A stretch of DNA of 64,000 nucleotides, from assembly GCF_900302475.1 (NCBI RefSeq), contig NZ_OMOQ01000002.1:562501-626500 (forward strand), written 5' to 3'. Within the stretch, counting starts at the first letter, position 1. Every line of letters begins with the position of its first letter. Origin of the DNA: Defluviimonas aquaemixtae (GTDB lineage: Bacteria > Pseudomonadota > Alphaproteobacteria > Rhodobacterales > Rhodobacteraceae). The notes beneath the pieces were generated by a model. The model made no database searches and was not told where the DNA came from. It saw nothing but the letters and a program-made list of their open reading frames with translations. This document shows, one piece after another, positions 12,385 through 21,401 of the stretch. The translations under genes and the position numbers were made by a program.

Positions 12385-15300
12385 ATGACTGTTCATTTGA
12401 CGGCGCGAATTGCTTGGCATGACAACGGTTGGGACGGCCGCATTTGCGAACATCCAGAACTGAACAGTTACTGTGTAGGATGCCAGTCCTACCCTGGCGA
12501 TGTTATTGCCCGCGAGCGGCAAGTAAATCAGGAAATGGCAAATGCCGGAAGGCCGATCTCAGATTTAAAAAGCTCTGAGTTACCGCCCTGCGTCTATAGT
12601 GCCAACGCATTCGGGCCGGACACAATACGTGGATATTCAAACCCACCCGACTTCTTTTTCGATGGCGCTAGCCGTGCGGAATGGGACATTGCTCCGGCAA
12701 CAACATGTGTATGGCCATACGAGGCTATGTATAGCGAAGATGTCTACGAGAACGGGAAGCTGGACAACAACCGGCGCTCCGAGAACGCCGACGCATTCTT
12801 CGCAAGTATTGAAGCTGCGAACAGCTTGATCTTTTACTATGCGAACTATTCCAACCCCTTCAGCGAGGAAGAAAATCCTCGCTATGTGCTGGTCGGGGTT
12901 TCGCGGGTCAAGAACGTCTCCGATCGCCTGCTTTACGACGACGTGAGCGATGACATCAGCGCGAGATTTGCAGGAGGGATGATTTGGGGGCGCAACGTGA
13001 CCTCACTATACCCCGATGAAGGGTTGCGTCTCCCATATCATCTTTATCGAGATGACCCCGAGGCGCTCAATAAATTTGTGGTCTATCCGGACAATCCGCG
13101 GACTTGCAAGTATGGCGCTCGACTTCTGACCAACGATGACGCCATTGGACTGCTTGAGCAATTTCTCGGCGCCATCCGAGAGTTGAAGGCTCTCGGCGAT
13201 GAAAGCGAGAACTGGGACGAGCGGGAGCGCTGGATTCTTGGTTGCATTGCCGAGCTTTGGAATAAGCGCGGTTTGTACCCCGGTCTACTCAACGTCATGC
13301 GGTTTCTTCGAGCCGATCAGGCAACCGACCATGCTCGTCGTCTCATGGCAGAAGGTAAGTCAAAAGAAGCGCACAAGCTCTTCTTTGACGCTGTGGATCA
13401 CAATGTCGAGGTGGCGCCCTATGGCCTCATGGGAAAGCCGCTGTCCAAGCTGGCAAGGCAGTGGTTGCTCAAGCCGGACGATGCTAGGACCCTGCTCAGG
13501 GACGTGCTGCCACGGCTCGATCTGACTCTCGATCAGATCGAAAGGATTGTCAGCGAAGACGAACGCTTGCGGGCAGAGCATGGGCTGACAGGCGATTGCA
13601 GTGCCCCTGCGGAAAACCCCTACGTTCTCTCGGAGAGATATGTCGGCGATAGCCCCGACGACACCATCCCATGGGGGACGATAGATCGTGGGGTGCTGCC
13701 TTCGCCGGAACTGGGAGGCGAGCCTCTCGCGGACATGGAGTATGACGATGCAAGGCGCTTTCGGGCGCTTTGCGTGGAGCAGTTGAAGAGAGAGCCGAAC
13801 CAGACCTTCAGGGCTGCGGACGGCATTCTTGCAGAAGTGAATGCACGCCTGCAGAAGCTTCCCGAATGGAAGTCCGCACACTTCACGGCAAGATATTTCG
13901 AGGTCGATCGCGCAACGCTTGAAGAAGCGCTGGTGTTGCGTGAGGAAGAAAACAGACTTTGGCTCTATCTGCAGGACGTCTATGACGATGAGAGAGACAT
14001 TGAAGACGCACTAACAAATCTGTCCGGGCGCGCTGACGTTCAGTTGCAGCGCCCGTTCTCCGAAAGCGATTGGCAGAATGAAATTCTCGACAAGAAAAGC
14101 TCTCTTCTCGCCAAAGCACGGGAGCTATATACGCAGGCGGTAGCGGCTCAGGCAGAAGCCTGTGAACTAATCTTCCGCCGCCCACTGGCCGTCGTGACCG
14201 GCGCTGCTGGCACAGGAAAGACGACTGTCATTTGCGCAATCATACGGGCTGTCCGTCAGACCGAAGGAGACGGCGCGCCTGTTACTGTCATGGCACCAAC
14301 CGGCAAAGCCTCGGACCGCGTCCGCGCAAAGCTTCATGAACGCGGAATTGAACGCGTCGAGACCTCTACCGTCCACTCGTTTCTGGCCAAGGGCGGCTGG
14401 CTGAACAACAACCTGACCTTCAGGCGAAGCGGAGTAAAGCGTAAGGGCGGCGGCACAATCATCGTGGACGAAGCCTCGATGCTTGACCTTGGGCTTATGG
14501 CCAGCTTGGTTCGTGCAATAGATTGGCGACAGGTGCGCCGGTTCATACTCGTTGGTGACCCCAATCAGCTTCCTCCTATCGGAAGAGGCCGGGTATTCGC
14601 GGATACGATTGTCTGGCTCGACCGAAAAGACAACGGAAGTATTGCGCGTCTCGATCAGAACCTCCGGCAAATGGGGAATGCCATTTCGGGGCAAGGCACC
14701 GCCATACTCGACCTTGCTGACCTGTTCGTAGGTGCGTCGGCGCGTGAGGATGGAGACGCAACCTCACCGCAGGCTGAGGCCCTCCTATCCGCCGTTCACA
14801 AAGGCGGAAATGTTGATACAGACCTTCGCGTCATCTACTGGGACGACCCTGCAACGCTGGCAGAGCGACTAATCAAAGAACTCGAAACAGATATGTCTAC
14901 GCATACCGGCCAGGCATTGAATGAGGACAAGCCCTACGAACTCTGGCGAACTGCTTTTGAGTGGATGCCGGAAAAATACCAAGTCCTTACGCCGCACCGC
15001 GCAGAGCTTCATGGCGTTGAAGCTCTGAACGAAGCACTGCAGCAGCGGGTAGCAAGGGGGACGATGAATTGGTTTGGCGCTGTGGACGGTATCACGCTTT
15101 TTGACAAGGTAATCCAATATCGGAACAGGCCCAAGTCCAACCCGATCTGGGCGTACAACTTTAACACCCGGAAATCAGAACGCTCAGAGATATTCAATGG
15201 TGAGATCGGCTTCGTGCAGAAGCATGGGTTTGACGTGAAGAAGAACCGGTTTCGAATGAAGCGGTTTCAGGTCAAGTTTGCAAGAAAGGATCACCTTGGA

Positions 15301-15987
15301 TTTGCCTATGGGCGCGATCTCCCAAATGGCGGATCGGAAAGTGTGGAAAGCAACCTTGAGCTTGCCTATGCGATCTCAGTACACAAAGCGCAAGGGAGCG
15401 AATTTCAACATACCTATGTCTTGGTGCCGAAATCGAAAGCGCGCTCGCTTTCATCTGAATTGATCTATACGGCGCTCACACGCGCAACTAGACACTGCAC
15501 CCTTCTCGTTCAGGGCGATATCTCGACTTTGCTATCGGCCAGGCGGCCAGAAAACACTCAGACTGCTTTGATCAACTCCTTCCTTTACGAGGGATACTTT
15601 CACGCCGTCCCCGACGAGCTAGTCCACCGCAAAGACTGGTATGAGGAAGGAAAAATCCACGAAGCCCTAAGTGGCGACATGGTCCGTTCGAAATCTGAAT
15701 TGATCATTGCGAACTTGCTTCACGAGCGTGGTGTCGCTTTTGAATATGAAACGCCATTGATCGCGCCCGACGGTACGATGTTCCTTCCCGACTTCTCGGT
15801 GACTTGGAACGGTGAGACGTGGTACTGGGAACACTGGGGAATGATGTCATCGGAAATATACGCAAAGCACCGGGACAAGAAAAAGACTTGGTATGCAAAG
15901 CACTTCAATGGAAAGCTTCTTGAGACTTTTGAGGGGCCCACTCTGAGCGCCGACGCAGCTCGAATCATCGATGGCCATTTCTTGTAG
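12385..15987 (+). CDS. RecD-like helicase with C-terminal nuclease-like domain
   Basis: A 1200-residue superfamily 1 helicase. Residues about 1-590 are unassigned, with several Cys near the start (ICEHPELNSYCVGCQ). The helicase core begins at about residue 603 with Walker A GAAGTGKTT, then IIVDEASMLD, VGDPNQLPPIGRG, a motif AYAISVHKAQGSEF and YTALTRATRH as the UvrD_C_2 end. The last 110 residues resemble a PD-(D/E)XK nuclease: SKSELIIANLLHERG, FLPDFSV and WYWEHWGM. The gene is AT-richer than the backbone and stands alone, so it looks like cargo; a defence role is plausible inference. I chose ATG at 12385; an upstream ATG at 12322 adds 21 residues. Confidence 0.8.
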   Translation: MTVHLTARIAWHDNGWDGRICEHPELNSYCVGCQSYPGDVIARERQVNQEMANAGRPISDLKSSELPPCVYSANAFGPDTIRGYSNPPDFFFDGASRAEWDIAPATTCVWPYEAMYSEDVYENGKLDNNRRSENADAFFASIEAANSLIFYYANYSNPFSEEENPRYVLVGVSRVKNVSDRLLYDDVSDDISARFAGGMIWGRNVTSLYPDEGLRLPYHLYRDDPEALNKFVVYPDNPRTCKYGARLLTNDDAIGLLEQFLGAIRELKALGDESENWDERERWILGCIAELWNKRGLYPGLLNVMRFLRADQATDHARRLMAEGKSKEAHKLFFDAVDHNVEVAPYGLMGKPLSKLARQWLLKPDDARTLLRDVLPRLDLTLDQIERIVSEDERLRAEHGLTGDCSAPAENPYVLSERYVGDSPDDTIPWGTIDRGVLPSPELGGEPLADMEYDDARRFRALCVEQLKREPNQTFRAADGILAEVNARLQKLPEWKSAHFTARYFEVDRATLEEALVLREEENRLWLYLQDVYDDERDIEDALTNLSGRADVQLQRPFSESDWQNEILDKKSSLLAKARELYTQAVAAQAEACELIFRRPLAVVTGAAGTGKTTVICAIIRAVRQTEGDGAPVTVMAPTGKASDRVRAKLHERGIERVETSTVHSFLAKGGWLNNNLTFRRSGVKRKGGGTIIVDEASMLDLGLMASLVRAIDWRQVRRFILVGDPNQLPPIGRGRVFADTIVWLDRKDNGSIARLDQNLRQMGNAISGQGTAILDLADLFVGASAREDGDATSPQAEALLSAVHKGGNVDTDLRVIYWDDPATLAERLIKELETDMSTHTGQALNEDKPYELWRTAFEWMPEKYQVLTPHRAELHGVEALNEALQQRVARGTMNWFGAVDGITLFDKVIQYRNRPKSNPIWAYNFNTRKSERSEIFNGEIGFVQKHGFDVKKNRFRMKRFQVKFARKDHLGFAYGRDLPNGGSESVESNLELAYAISVHKAQGSEFQHTYVLVPKSKARSLSSELIYTALTRATRHCTLLVQGDISTLLSARRPENTQTALINSFLYEGYFHAVPDELVHRKDWYEEGKIHEALSGDMVRSKSELIIANLLHERGVAFEYETPLIAPDGTMFLPDFSVTWNGETWYWEHWGMMSSEIYAKHRDKKKTWYAKHFNGKLLETFEGPTLSADAARIIDGHFL

Positions 15988-16116
15988 GCTTGGGAAACAC
16001 AGAACCTTCGGTTATTATCCACTCAGTAGAACCGGCGAAGCAGCATAGTCGCAGGCGGTGCGCACACGTGGGTAGCCTGTCGTGATCCTCACAGTCACCA
16101 ACCCATGGAGGCGTCC

Positions 16117-16533
16117 ATGTCGCTTGTTCTTCTTGCCATCTCTCTGTCCATCGCCCTTAGCCTGCTTGCCTTCCGCTTCGCGGTCTTCGCATTGCCGGTC
16201 ATGGCCGGGATCGCCGCGTTCCTGCAGGTTCATGGAGGTGGGGCCGGTTTCGGCCTGTCCTTCCTTGCCGGACTGGCGGGGGCGGCGCTCTCCGTCGCGC
16301 TCGTCATTGCCATTCTCGGCTTTGCTCGGAACCCGCTCCTCCGCCTCGGGGCGCTCGGCCTCTTCGCGGTGCCCGCCGCCGTGGCGGGTTACGCGCTGGC
16401 CCATGGCGTCGCGAAACATGCGCTCGACCCGGGCTTTATGCTGACGCTTCTCTGCGGCGGATGCGGCGCGGTCGTCGCCGTTGCGGCGATGATCAACCTC
16501 AATACCTTGGGCGAGGGGCTGCTCGACCCGTAG
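16117..16533 (+). CDS. Small integral membrane protein
   Basis: A 138-residue, strongly hydrophobic protein with about four predicted membrane helices and a Gly/Ala-rich composition. It starts at ATG 16117, 6 bases after GGAGG. No catalytic motif or named family is recognised. It is in the same direction as the SSB gene but separated by more than 500 bases, so a shared transcript is uncertain. Confidence 0.7.
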   Translation: MSLVLLAISLSIALSLLAFRFAVFALPVMAGIAAFLQVHGGGAGFGLSFLAGLAGAALSVALVIAILGFARNPLLRLGALGLFAVPAAVAGYALAHGVAKHALDPGFMLTLLCGGCGAVVAVAAMINLNTLGEGLLDP

Positions 16534-16928
16534 CCCTTGGTTGCGGCCGTCCCTCGTCAATTGATCGCAGGCGCGGTGGAAATCTGCGCATCGACGGTTC
16601 TTGGCTGATCGCAGGCCAAAGCCCGAATCATCCCTCTCTTCTCGCATGACCATGGACCAACCGGGCCGATGCCTGTGAGTACGGTGAACGATGCCTGACG
16701 TGCTCGGTTCTGCCTGCGGTTTCTGGCCATCGGACACGGCGCAGCTGTGGCACGCGAAGGTGGGTGCGTGAGGCCGATTGCCGATGGGCGCGTGATCTGG
16801 GGGCCAAGTTGCCCTTCGCGAGGAAGATGGTTCGGTACTGCGTCTCCGTTGCCGCTCCCCCGAGAAGACCTGTGCCTCCTCCTGATTGATCCCCTAAGCC
16901 CGTCCGTCCGAGGCCAGCAACCCCGCGC
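16534..16928. other. Intergenic region, no gene seen
   Basis: About 395 bases between the small membrane protein and the hairpin series before ssb. Open frames on either strand lack ribosome-binding sites and recognisable content. I see no clear promoter. Confidence 0.4.
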
Positions 16929-17068
16929 GGCGGGACCCGTGTTGGCGTGTTCCACGCCTGCCCGCGCCACGTCCCGCCTTGGGGGTCGAGCGGACGCCGG
17001 GAGCGTCCGTGCAGGCCACGTCCAGCGGTCTTTGACGGGCCTCATCGGAGGGACGGTCCCTCCGGATG
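16929..17068 (+). promoter_or_regulatory. Three-hairpin leader upstream of ssb
   Basis: Three consecutive foldable elements: GGCGGGAC (16929-16936) with GTCCCGCC (16971-16978), enclosing GGCGTG-TTC-CACGCC (16944-16958); CGGACGC (16991-16997) with GCGTCCG (17003-17009); and CATC+GGAGGGA (17043-17053) with TCCCTCC+GATG (17057-17068, one bulge). The ribosome-binding CGGAGA follows. The third hairpin and its TGACGGG lead-in resemble the leaders at 5348 and 7511. Confidence 0.5.
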
Positions 17069-17086
17069 AAGCAACGGAGACATACC

Positions 17087-17488
17087 ATGCAGAACATCGT
17101 CATCCTCGCCGGCAACATCGGCCAGACCCCCGAGACCCGCACCACCCAGGGCGGCACCTCGATCACCAACTTCACCCTTGCCACCTCTCGCCCGCGCTAT
17201 TCCGAAGGCCGGGTCGTCCGCGACGAGAACGGCTACCGCGTCCAGGACACCGAATGGCACCGCATCACCTGCTTCAACGGCCTCGGCAAGACGGTCCAGC
17301 AGTATTGCGAGAAGGGGATGAAGCTCCTAGTCCGTGGCCGCATCCACTACACCAAGTGGACCGACGCCGCGGGCGTCGATCGCTACGGCTGCGAGATCAT
17401 CGCCGAGACGGTCGACTTCCTGACCAAGGCCAAGCAGGCCGAGGACGAGGATCCCTCATTCATCGACGATGAGGACGACCAGTCCTGA
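17087..17488 (+). CDS. ssb: Single-stranded DNA-binding protein
   Basis: A 133-residue OB-fold protein that coats single-stranded DNA. Typical features are MQNIVILAGNIGQTPETRTT at the start, FTLATSRPRY, the DTEWHRITCFNG core and a later GRIHYTKWTDAAG strand pair. The acidic tail ends DDEDDQS rather than the classic chromosomal DDDIPF, a common change in plasmid SSBs and one that may alter partner binding. ATG at 17087 follows GGAGA; an ATG 7 codons upstream lacks a good site. It would protect the transferred strand during conjugation. Confidence 0.92.
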   Translation: MQNIVILAGNIGQTPETRTTQGGTSITNFTLATSRPRYSEGRVVRDENGYRVQDTEWHRITCFNGLGKTVQQYCEKGMKLLVRGRIHYTKWTDAAGVDRYGCEIIAETVDFLTKAKQAEDEDPSFIDDEDDQS

Positions 17489-17692
17489 CCCGGCAACGAA
17501 GCCCGGTGGTGCGAGCCGCCGGGCTTCTCCGCTGGCAATGTCCGACACTGTTCACAATTCGTATCACTCGGCGACATCCCGCCGCGCGCAGCCGCCGAAT
17601 TAGCAGTGAATCGCGCCTTCGCCGGCTCCTAGGCGATCCAGTGCCCGAAACGGCCGCTGACCGCGATGATCACTGGCAAGCCCCCGGAAATG

Positions 17693-17707
17693 CGACTAAA
17701 ATAGTCG
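17693..17707. promoter_or_regulatory. Perfect inverted repeat, candidate operator of the XRE gene
   Basis: CGACTA-AAA-TAGTCG, 6-base arms with a 3-base centre, ends 42 bases before the start of the XRE-family gene at 17750. Position and symmetry fit autoregulation by that protein. Confidence 0.5.
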
Positions 17708-17749
17708 TAGTTCTGGCATGTGTGAATGGCCGGGTGGGAGGTGATCATC

Positions 17750-17998
17750 ATGATCACCGCCCGACAATCGCGGGCCGCGCGCGCATTGCTGGGATGGACG
17801 CAGCAGACGCTAGCCGATAGGGCCCTGGTATCACTGACCGCACTCAAGCGGCTCGAATCCGAGAAGGACCTTCGCGTCTACGAGTCGACAGAAGATCAGG
17901 TGCGCCGGGTTTTCGAGGATGCCGGGATCACCTTTCTGCATGTGGACAAGGGTGAAGGCGTCTTGCTTGACTTGACCAAGGCGAAAAAGGCCACGTGA
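17750..17998 (+). CDS. XRE-family helix-turn-helix regulator
   Basis: Eighty-two residues with a Cro/C1-type helix-turn-helix at 5-35: RQSRAARALLGWTQQTLADR, then VSLTALKRLESEKD. The C-terminal part ends EDAGITFLHVDKGEGVLLDL, a tail common to alphaproteobacterial regulators of this size. I chose ATG 17750 because GGAGG lies 8 bases upstream; an upstream ATG at 17726 would place the Shine-Dalgarno inside the gene. The inverted repeat at 17693-17707 is a likely target. It may control the adjacent DUF2285 genes or transfer functions. Confidence 0.85.
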   Translation: MITARQSRAARALLGWTQQTLADRALVSLTALKRLESEKDLRVYESTEDQVRRVFEDAGITFLHVDKGEGVLLDLTKAKKAT

Positions 17999-18086
17999 TT
18001 GTAGTTGGTTGACGCGGGTATCGGTGACGCGCCTGTACGAAAGGGCAACTTCGGGAGGGGGGTCGTTTCTGCGATCCTGTAGGCAC

Positions 18087-18368
18087 ATGGCACAGGGCGA
18101 GACGACATTCCTGGATGCTCCGCCGGACAGCAATACGCTGACCGAGTATGATCGATCGCACATGGTTCTCTACCTCCGCTTGTTCGACGCTGCCGAGGAA
18201 GGCGCCGATTGGCGAGAAGTGGTCGAGATCCTGTTCGGCCTCGATCCGAAGTCGGACCCCGAGCGCTGCCGGGACGTCTACGATAGTCACCTGGAACGGG
18301 TCCGCTGGATGACCGAGCACGGCTATCGCGAGCTACTCCAGCGCGGCGGCGACCGCCCAAGCGGCTGA
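18087..18368 (+). CDS. DUF2285-type DNA-binding protein
   Basis: Ninety-three residues. The core VLYLRLFDAAEEGADWREVV and the end YDSHLERVRWMTEHGYRELL match the small DUF2285 proteins that accompany alphaproteobacterial ICE regulators and are predicted to bind DNA. ATG at 18087 chosen because the family begins close to this point; upstream in-frame residues look non-coding. It is followed by a frameshifted larger relative at 18472, as in many ICEs. Confidence 0.75.
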   Translation: MAQGETTFLDAPPDSNTLTEYDRSHMVLYLRLFDAAEEGADWREVVEILFGLDPKSDPERCRDVYDSHLERVRWMTEHGYRELLQRGGDRPSG

Positions 18369-18471
18369 GTTACGCCGAATCCCGCCCATGCCAATTGGGT
18401 TAGACTCCTGGAAATCAATCTGCGCGTGTATAATGCTGCGTTGCAGCAGAGGCTGTGGAAAGGAACTTCTG

Positions 18472-19240
18472 ATGCCGTCGGAATCGTCCGGCTGGCGTTC
18501 CTCGGCAGAGTACGACTACGTCGAAGACCTGAGCGCGTCCGATCTTGCCTGGGAATGGCTGCGCCGCAACAAGCGCTATGCACAGGATTACGCGGCCCTC
18601 TCCAAGGCCGCACCGGACGACGCGTCTCTGAAAGATGCGCTTCTCGACAAATGGGGGTTGCGATTTCGCGGTCGATCCCAACCTCCCGGCTCCAAAGGCC
18701 TGCGCGCTCTGGGACCCCCGGATCGATCCCTCGGTGGTCGTGCTGCAGAAGGTTCCGGAGGTCTTGAGCGGCGGGGCGGAACCGACGATCCTGCCTGAAG
18801 GGACAACCAGATGCGCCCAGGACGGCCTCCACCATCTTTTTGGTCCGGGGCGGCAGGTTCGCCTGCAGCTTCTGCAAGAAGATCCGGACAGCAATGCGCT
18901 TGTGGCGCTCGTCCCGCTCAATCAAGACGGCTTCGCCCGACTCAATGCTATCTACAGGTTGCTCGCACAGCTTCACGGCAGAAAGATTCCTGCCGACAAG
19001 CGCCTCACCCACCAGAAGCGAATGCGTGCCAAACGCATGTTGCAGGCATATGACGGGCGCGTGGCCCGAGCGTCGCAGCGCGAGATAGCCGAAGTTGTCT
19101 TTCGGCTATCCCGGGTCAGCCGGGACGAGTGGCAAAGCGCGCCGGAGCGCTTCGCGGTCATGGCCTTGCTGCGCGACGCGCGAAAGATGGTTGACGGCGG
19201 GTATCATGCGCTGCTGCGTTCGAGGAGCGTGCGACGATGA
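18472..19240 (+). pseudogene. DUF6499/DUF2285 regulator, frameshifted
   Basis: Two overlapping frames together make one expected protein. The first, from ATG 18472, gives the DUF6499 start (SSAEYDYVEDLSASDLAWEW, then LLDKWGLRF) and then nonsense to 18798. The family sequence resumes one frame away with FAVDPNLPAPKACALWDPR at about 18664 and runs to 19240 through the DUF2285 helices (HQKRMRAKRMLQAYDGR). One extra base in or near GGGGGTTGCGATTT (18654-18666) explains the break. It could be an inactivating mutation, programmed frameshifting or a sequencing error. Relatives are transcriptional regulators of ICE transfer. Confidence 0.72.
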
Positions 19241-19281
19241 CATCCGGACCAGGAATCGTTGGGTCAAGCAGCGTCGAGGAA

Positions 19282-20037
19282 CTATCGTTCTGCCGTTAAG
19301 ATACGTAGATTTGAAAGGATCTGGCGACGAATTTCCTCGGTTTGAGTTCCTAGGATTGTTGCCATCATCTCAACGGCTCTCTGGACGTCGCCTGGCGCAA
19401 TCGGCTCGTCGCCGCGGAGCACGAATGGTCCGTCGGTTTCCGTCAGTATCCGATCGTTTGGAATGTCGCACAGTAGGCGCTTGCCGCTTTTGGAATTGAG
19501 CATGCGCTCATTTATCGAGAAGTAGCATCCTCTATCGACTGCCCGTCGGACGTCCGAGTGGCTGCCATTGAACCAGTGTAATACAACTCGCGCTCGGTCC
19601 GGCGACAAGTATTCATCGAGCATATCCAGAACTGGTTTCGCCGCTCGGACGCTGTGCAAACTCATAATCTTGTCGCCTTGCTGAGCGCAGGCTCGAAGAA
19701 TTCTGCCAAAGACTGACTGTTGTAGCTCGAAAGAGCGATAATGAGCGGGCCCGCGATCAAGCCCGATCTCACCTACGTAACGCGTCTGCGGCAGGAGCTT
19801 CTCGAACAGTTCAATCTCAAGATGCCGATCAGCGACGAGCTGCGGATGAAGACCGAGCCCAATTCTTACGAAGTCGCTGTTCGCAGAAAGTTTGACATTC
19901 CTTTCAAACGCCTTTGGGGTCGTCGTGACCGCCAAGGTCGCTACGCGCTTGCGATCGCAGGCCGCAATTGCTCTCGCGAGATCGGGATAGAGGTCGAGAT
20001 GCGTATGGAAATCCACGTAGTGAGGCCGCATGGTCAC
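19282..20037 (-). CDS. qatD: QatD, TatD-family DNase of the Qat defence system
   Basis: A 251-residue metal-dependent hydrolase. TatD-type ligands are visible: VDFHTHLD near residue 8, GLGLHPQL, VGEIGLDRG with the Glu-x-Gly-x-Asp, a later HWFNGSH and TETDGPF near the end. Last gene of the operon qatA-qatB-qatC-qatD, overlapping qatC by 4 bases. The four-gene set is a published anti-phage system; TatD proteins are nucleases, but the exact target in Qat is not settled. The end of the gene faces the frameshifted DUF2285 gene. Confidence 0.93.
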   Translation of the reverse strand: MTMRPHYVDFHTHLDLYPDLARAIAACDRKRVATLAVTTTPKAFERNVKLSANSDFVRIGLGLHPQLVADRHLEIELFEKLLPQTRYVGEIGLDRGPAHYRSFELQQSVFGRILRACAQQGDKIMSLHSVRAAKPVLDMLDEYLSPDRARVVLHWFNGSHSDVRRAVDRGCYFSINERMLNSKSGKRLLCDIPNDRILTETDGPFVLRGDEPIAPGDVQRAVEMMATILGTQTEEIRRQILSNLRILTAER

Positions 20038-21401
20038 CCGCCCGGTCGTGCACGAACACCTTTCAGGAGCTCGGCGACTTCAAGGACGCCACGTCGAAAC
20101 ACGTCGGCATAGTCCGGTATCTCATCCGGCTTGTCATGGAGCGGACCGGGCTTGTGAACCAGTATCTTCGCAAGATCCGGCTTCGCCCTGATCCGCTTGG
20201 CCATCAACTGGAAGGACCGGACGTGCTCTCCTTCGGGTTGGTCGGAGGCCAGGATATGCCCCTTCAAATCCTCAATCGTGTAGACCGTCTCATCGTCTCC
20301 ATCGAGACCGACTTCGAGCGAAGCTCTACGGATCAGGCACGGAACGCAGTACCCGCAGTGTCGGGGGGAGAGCTTCTTGTAACGCGCCTTCGCCGGCGAC
20401 GAGCAAGACATGGAGTTTTCCACGATCTTCTCAAGGAAAGGTTTGTCGGCGCAGTTCGCTACCATCTCGCCCTTCGTCATGTGCCTGTATGGGTTGTCTA
20501 GTTCGACATCGAGGGAGAGAGCATCGATCAGCCTCTGCATGCTAGCGATGAAGTGCGGATGCGCCGTCCGCGTGCTCAGCGCCCCGAATCGCAAGGGATC
20601 GAGGGGCACGTTGAGCGCGATTAGGCCGTTCTCCGGTATGTCGACCGTGCTCCGTCCTTCTATCGCCGACGCTGCCAGTGTCGCCAGTGAGTAGAAGAGG
20701 AAGGATCGTCCCCGTTGGGTGTTCTCCGTCTCCCCGGTGGTGAGATGGTGCTTGTCGAACCCCAGCCGCACCCGGAGGCTCTTGAAGGCCTCTTTGGAGA
20801 ACCGGTTTTCCAACCGGTCGAGGATATAGGCTTGGGCTTTGGCAGTCTCGCTGTCCCAGTAGTGACTGACGAACAGCGGACGTTCACTCCCGCTCAGGAG
20901 ATCGACTGCGCCGATGAGACTGTCCAAACCACCGGACAGGAGGCTCACCTTTGTCAGTCCGTCGATCGCCAGGCGTTTCGGAGCGACAGCGAGAGTTCTG
21001 GTTCTCTTCGGCCGGTCGCGGAAGAAGACACGCCACCGATCCCCGGAGAGGAAGCGCAACATCGACTCGATCGATCCAGTGCTCGTCGTCCAGGCCGCGG
21101 CAGCAGAAACCGGGACGTAGAGATCGATCTCGCGGGTCCAGCCGTCTTGAGCGTTCAGCCTTCGGGAGACTCTCGTGTCCCCGGCGTTGACGAGCGCGGC
21201 GAGGACGACGAGGTCAATTCCCTTCTCCGATGGTCGCATCCCGAGGGAAGCGAGTTGGTCCAACGCGTGACCGATGCCGAAGCCCATGCGCAGGTCACCG
21301 TCCAGGAAATCGATCTCGAATACGTCGGAGTCGGACTGGACCAATTTGATCTTACTCTTGTCGTCGGGACCGAGCCGGCCGATCAGACTGAACCTTCTCA
21401 T
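20034..21401 (-). CDS. qatC: QatC, QueC-like PP-loop protein of the Qat system
   Basis: A 455-residue protein. A long N-terminal region precedes a PP-loop ATP pyrophosphatase motif LLSGGLDSLIGAVDLL at about residues 152-167, as in the 7-deazaguanine enzyme QueC. Near the C terminus HCGYCVPCLIRR carries the zinc-binding Cys group of QueC. This suggests a nucleotide- or protein-modifying reaction through an adenylated intermediate. It overlaps qatB and qatD by 4 bases each, so the products are made together. Assignment rests on both motifs plus the neighbours. Confidence 0.93.
   Translation of the reverse strand: MRRFSLIGRLGPDDKSKIKLVQSDSDVFEIDFLDGDLRMGFGIGHALDQLASLGMRPSEKGIDLVVLAALVNAGDTRVSRRLNAQDGWTREIDLYVPVSAAAAWTTSTGSIESMLRFLSGDRWRVFFRDRPKRTRTLAVAPKRLAIDGLTKVSLLSGGLDSLIGAVDLLSGSERPLFVSHYWDSETAKAQAYILDRLENRFSKEAFKSLRVRLGFDKHHLTTGETENTQRGRSFLFYSLATLAASAIEGRSTVDIPENGLIALNVPLDPLRFGALSTRTAHPHFIASMQRLIDALSLDVELDNPYRHMTKGEMVANCADKPFLEKIVENSMSCSSPAKARYKKLSPRHCGYCVPCLIRRASLEVGLDGDDETVYTIEDLKGHILASDQPEGEHVRSFQLMAKRIRAKPDLAKILVHKPGPLHDKPDEIPDYADVFRRGVLEVAELLKGVRARPGG

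Noticed and set aside
16015..17045. Minus-strand frames across the region between the membrane protein and ssb
   Set aside because: No ribosome sites or recognisable motifs; they cross a gene with a good start and the ssb leader hairpins.
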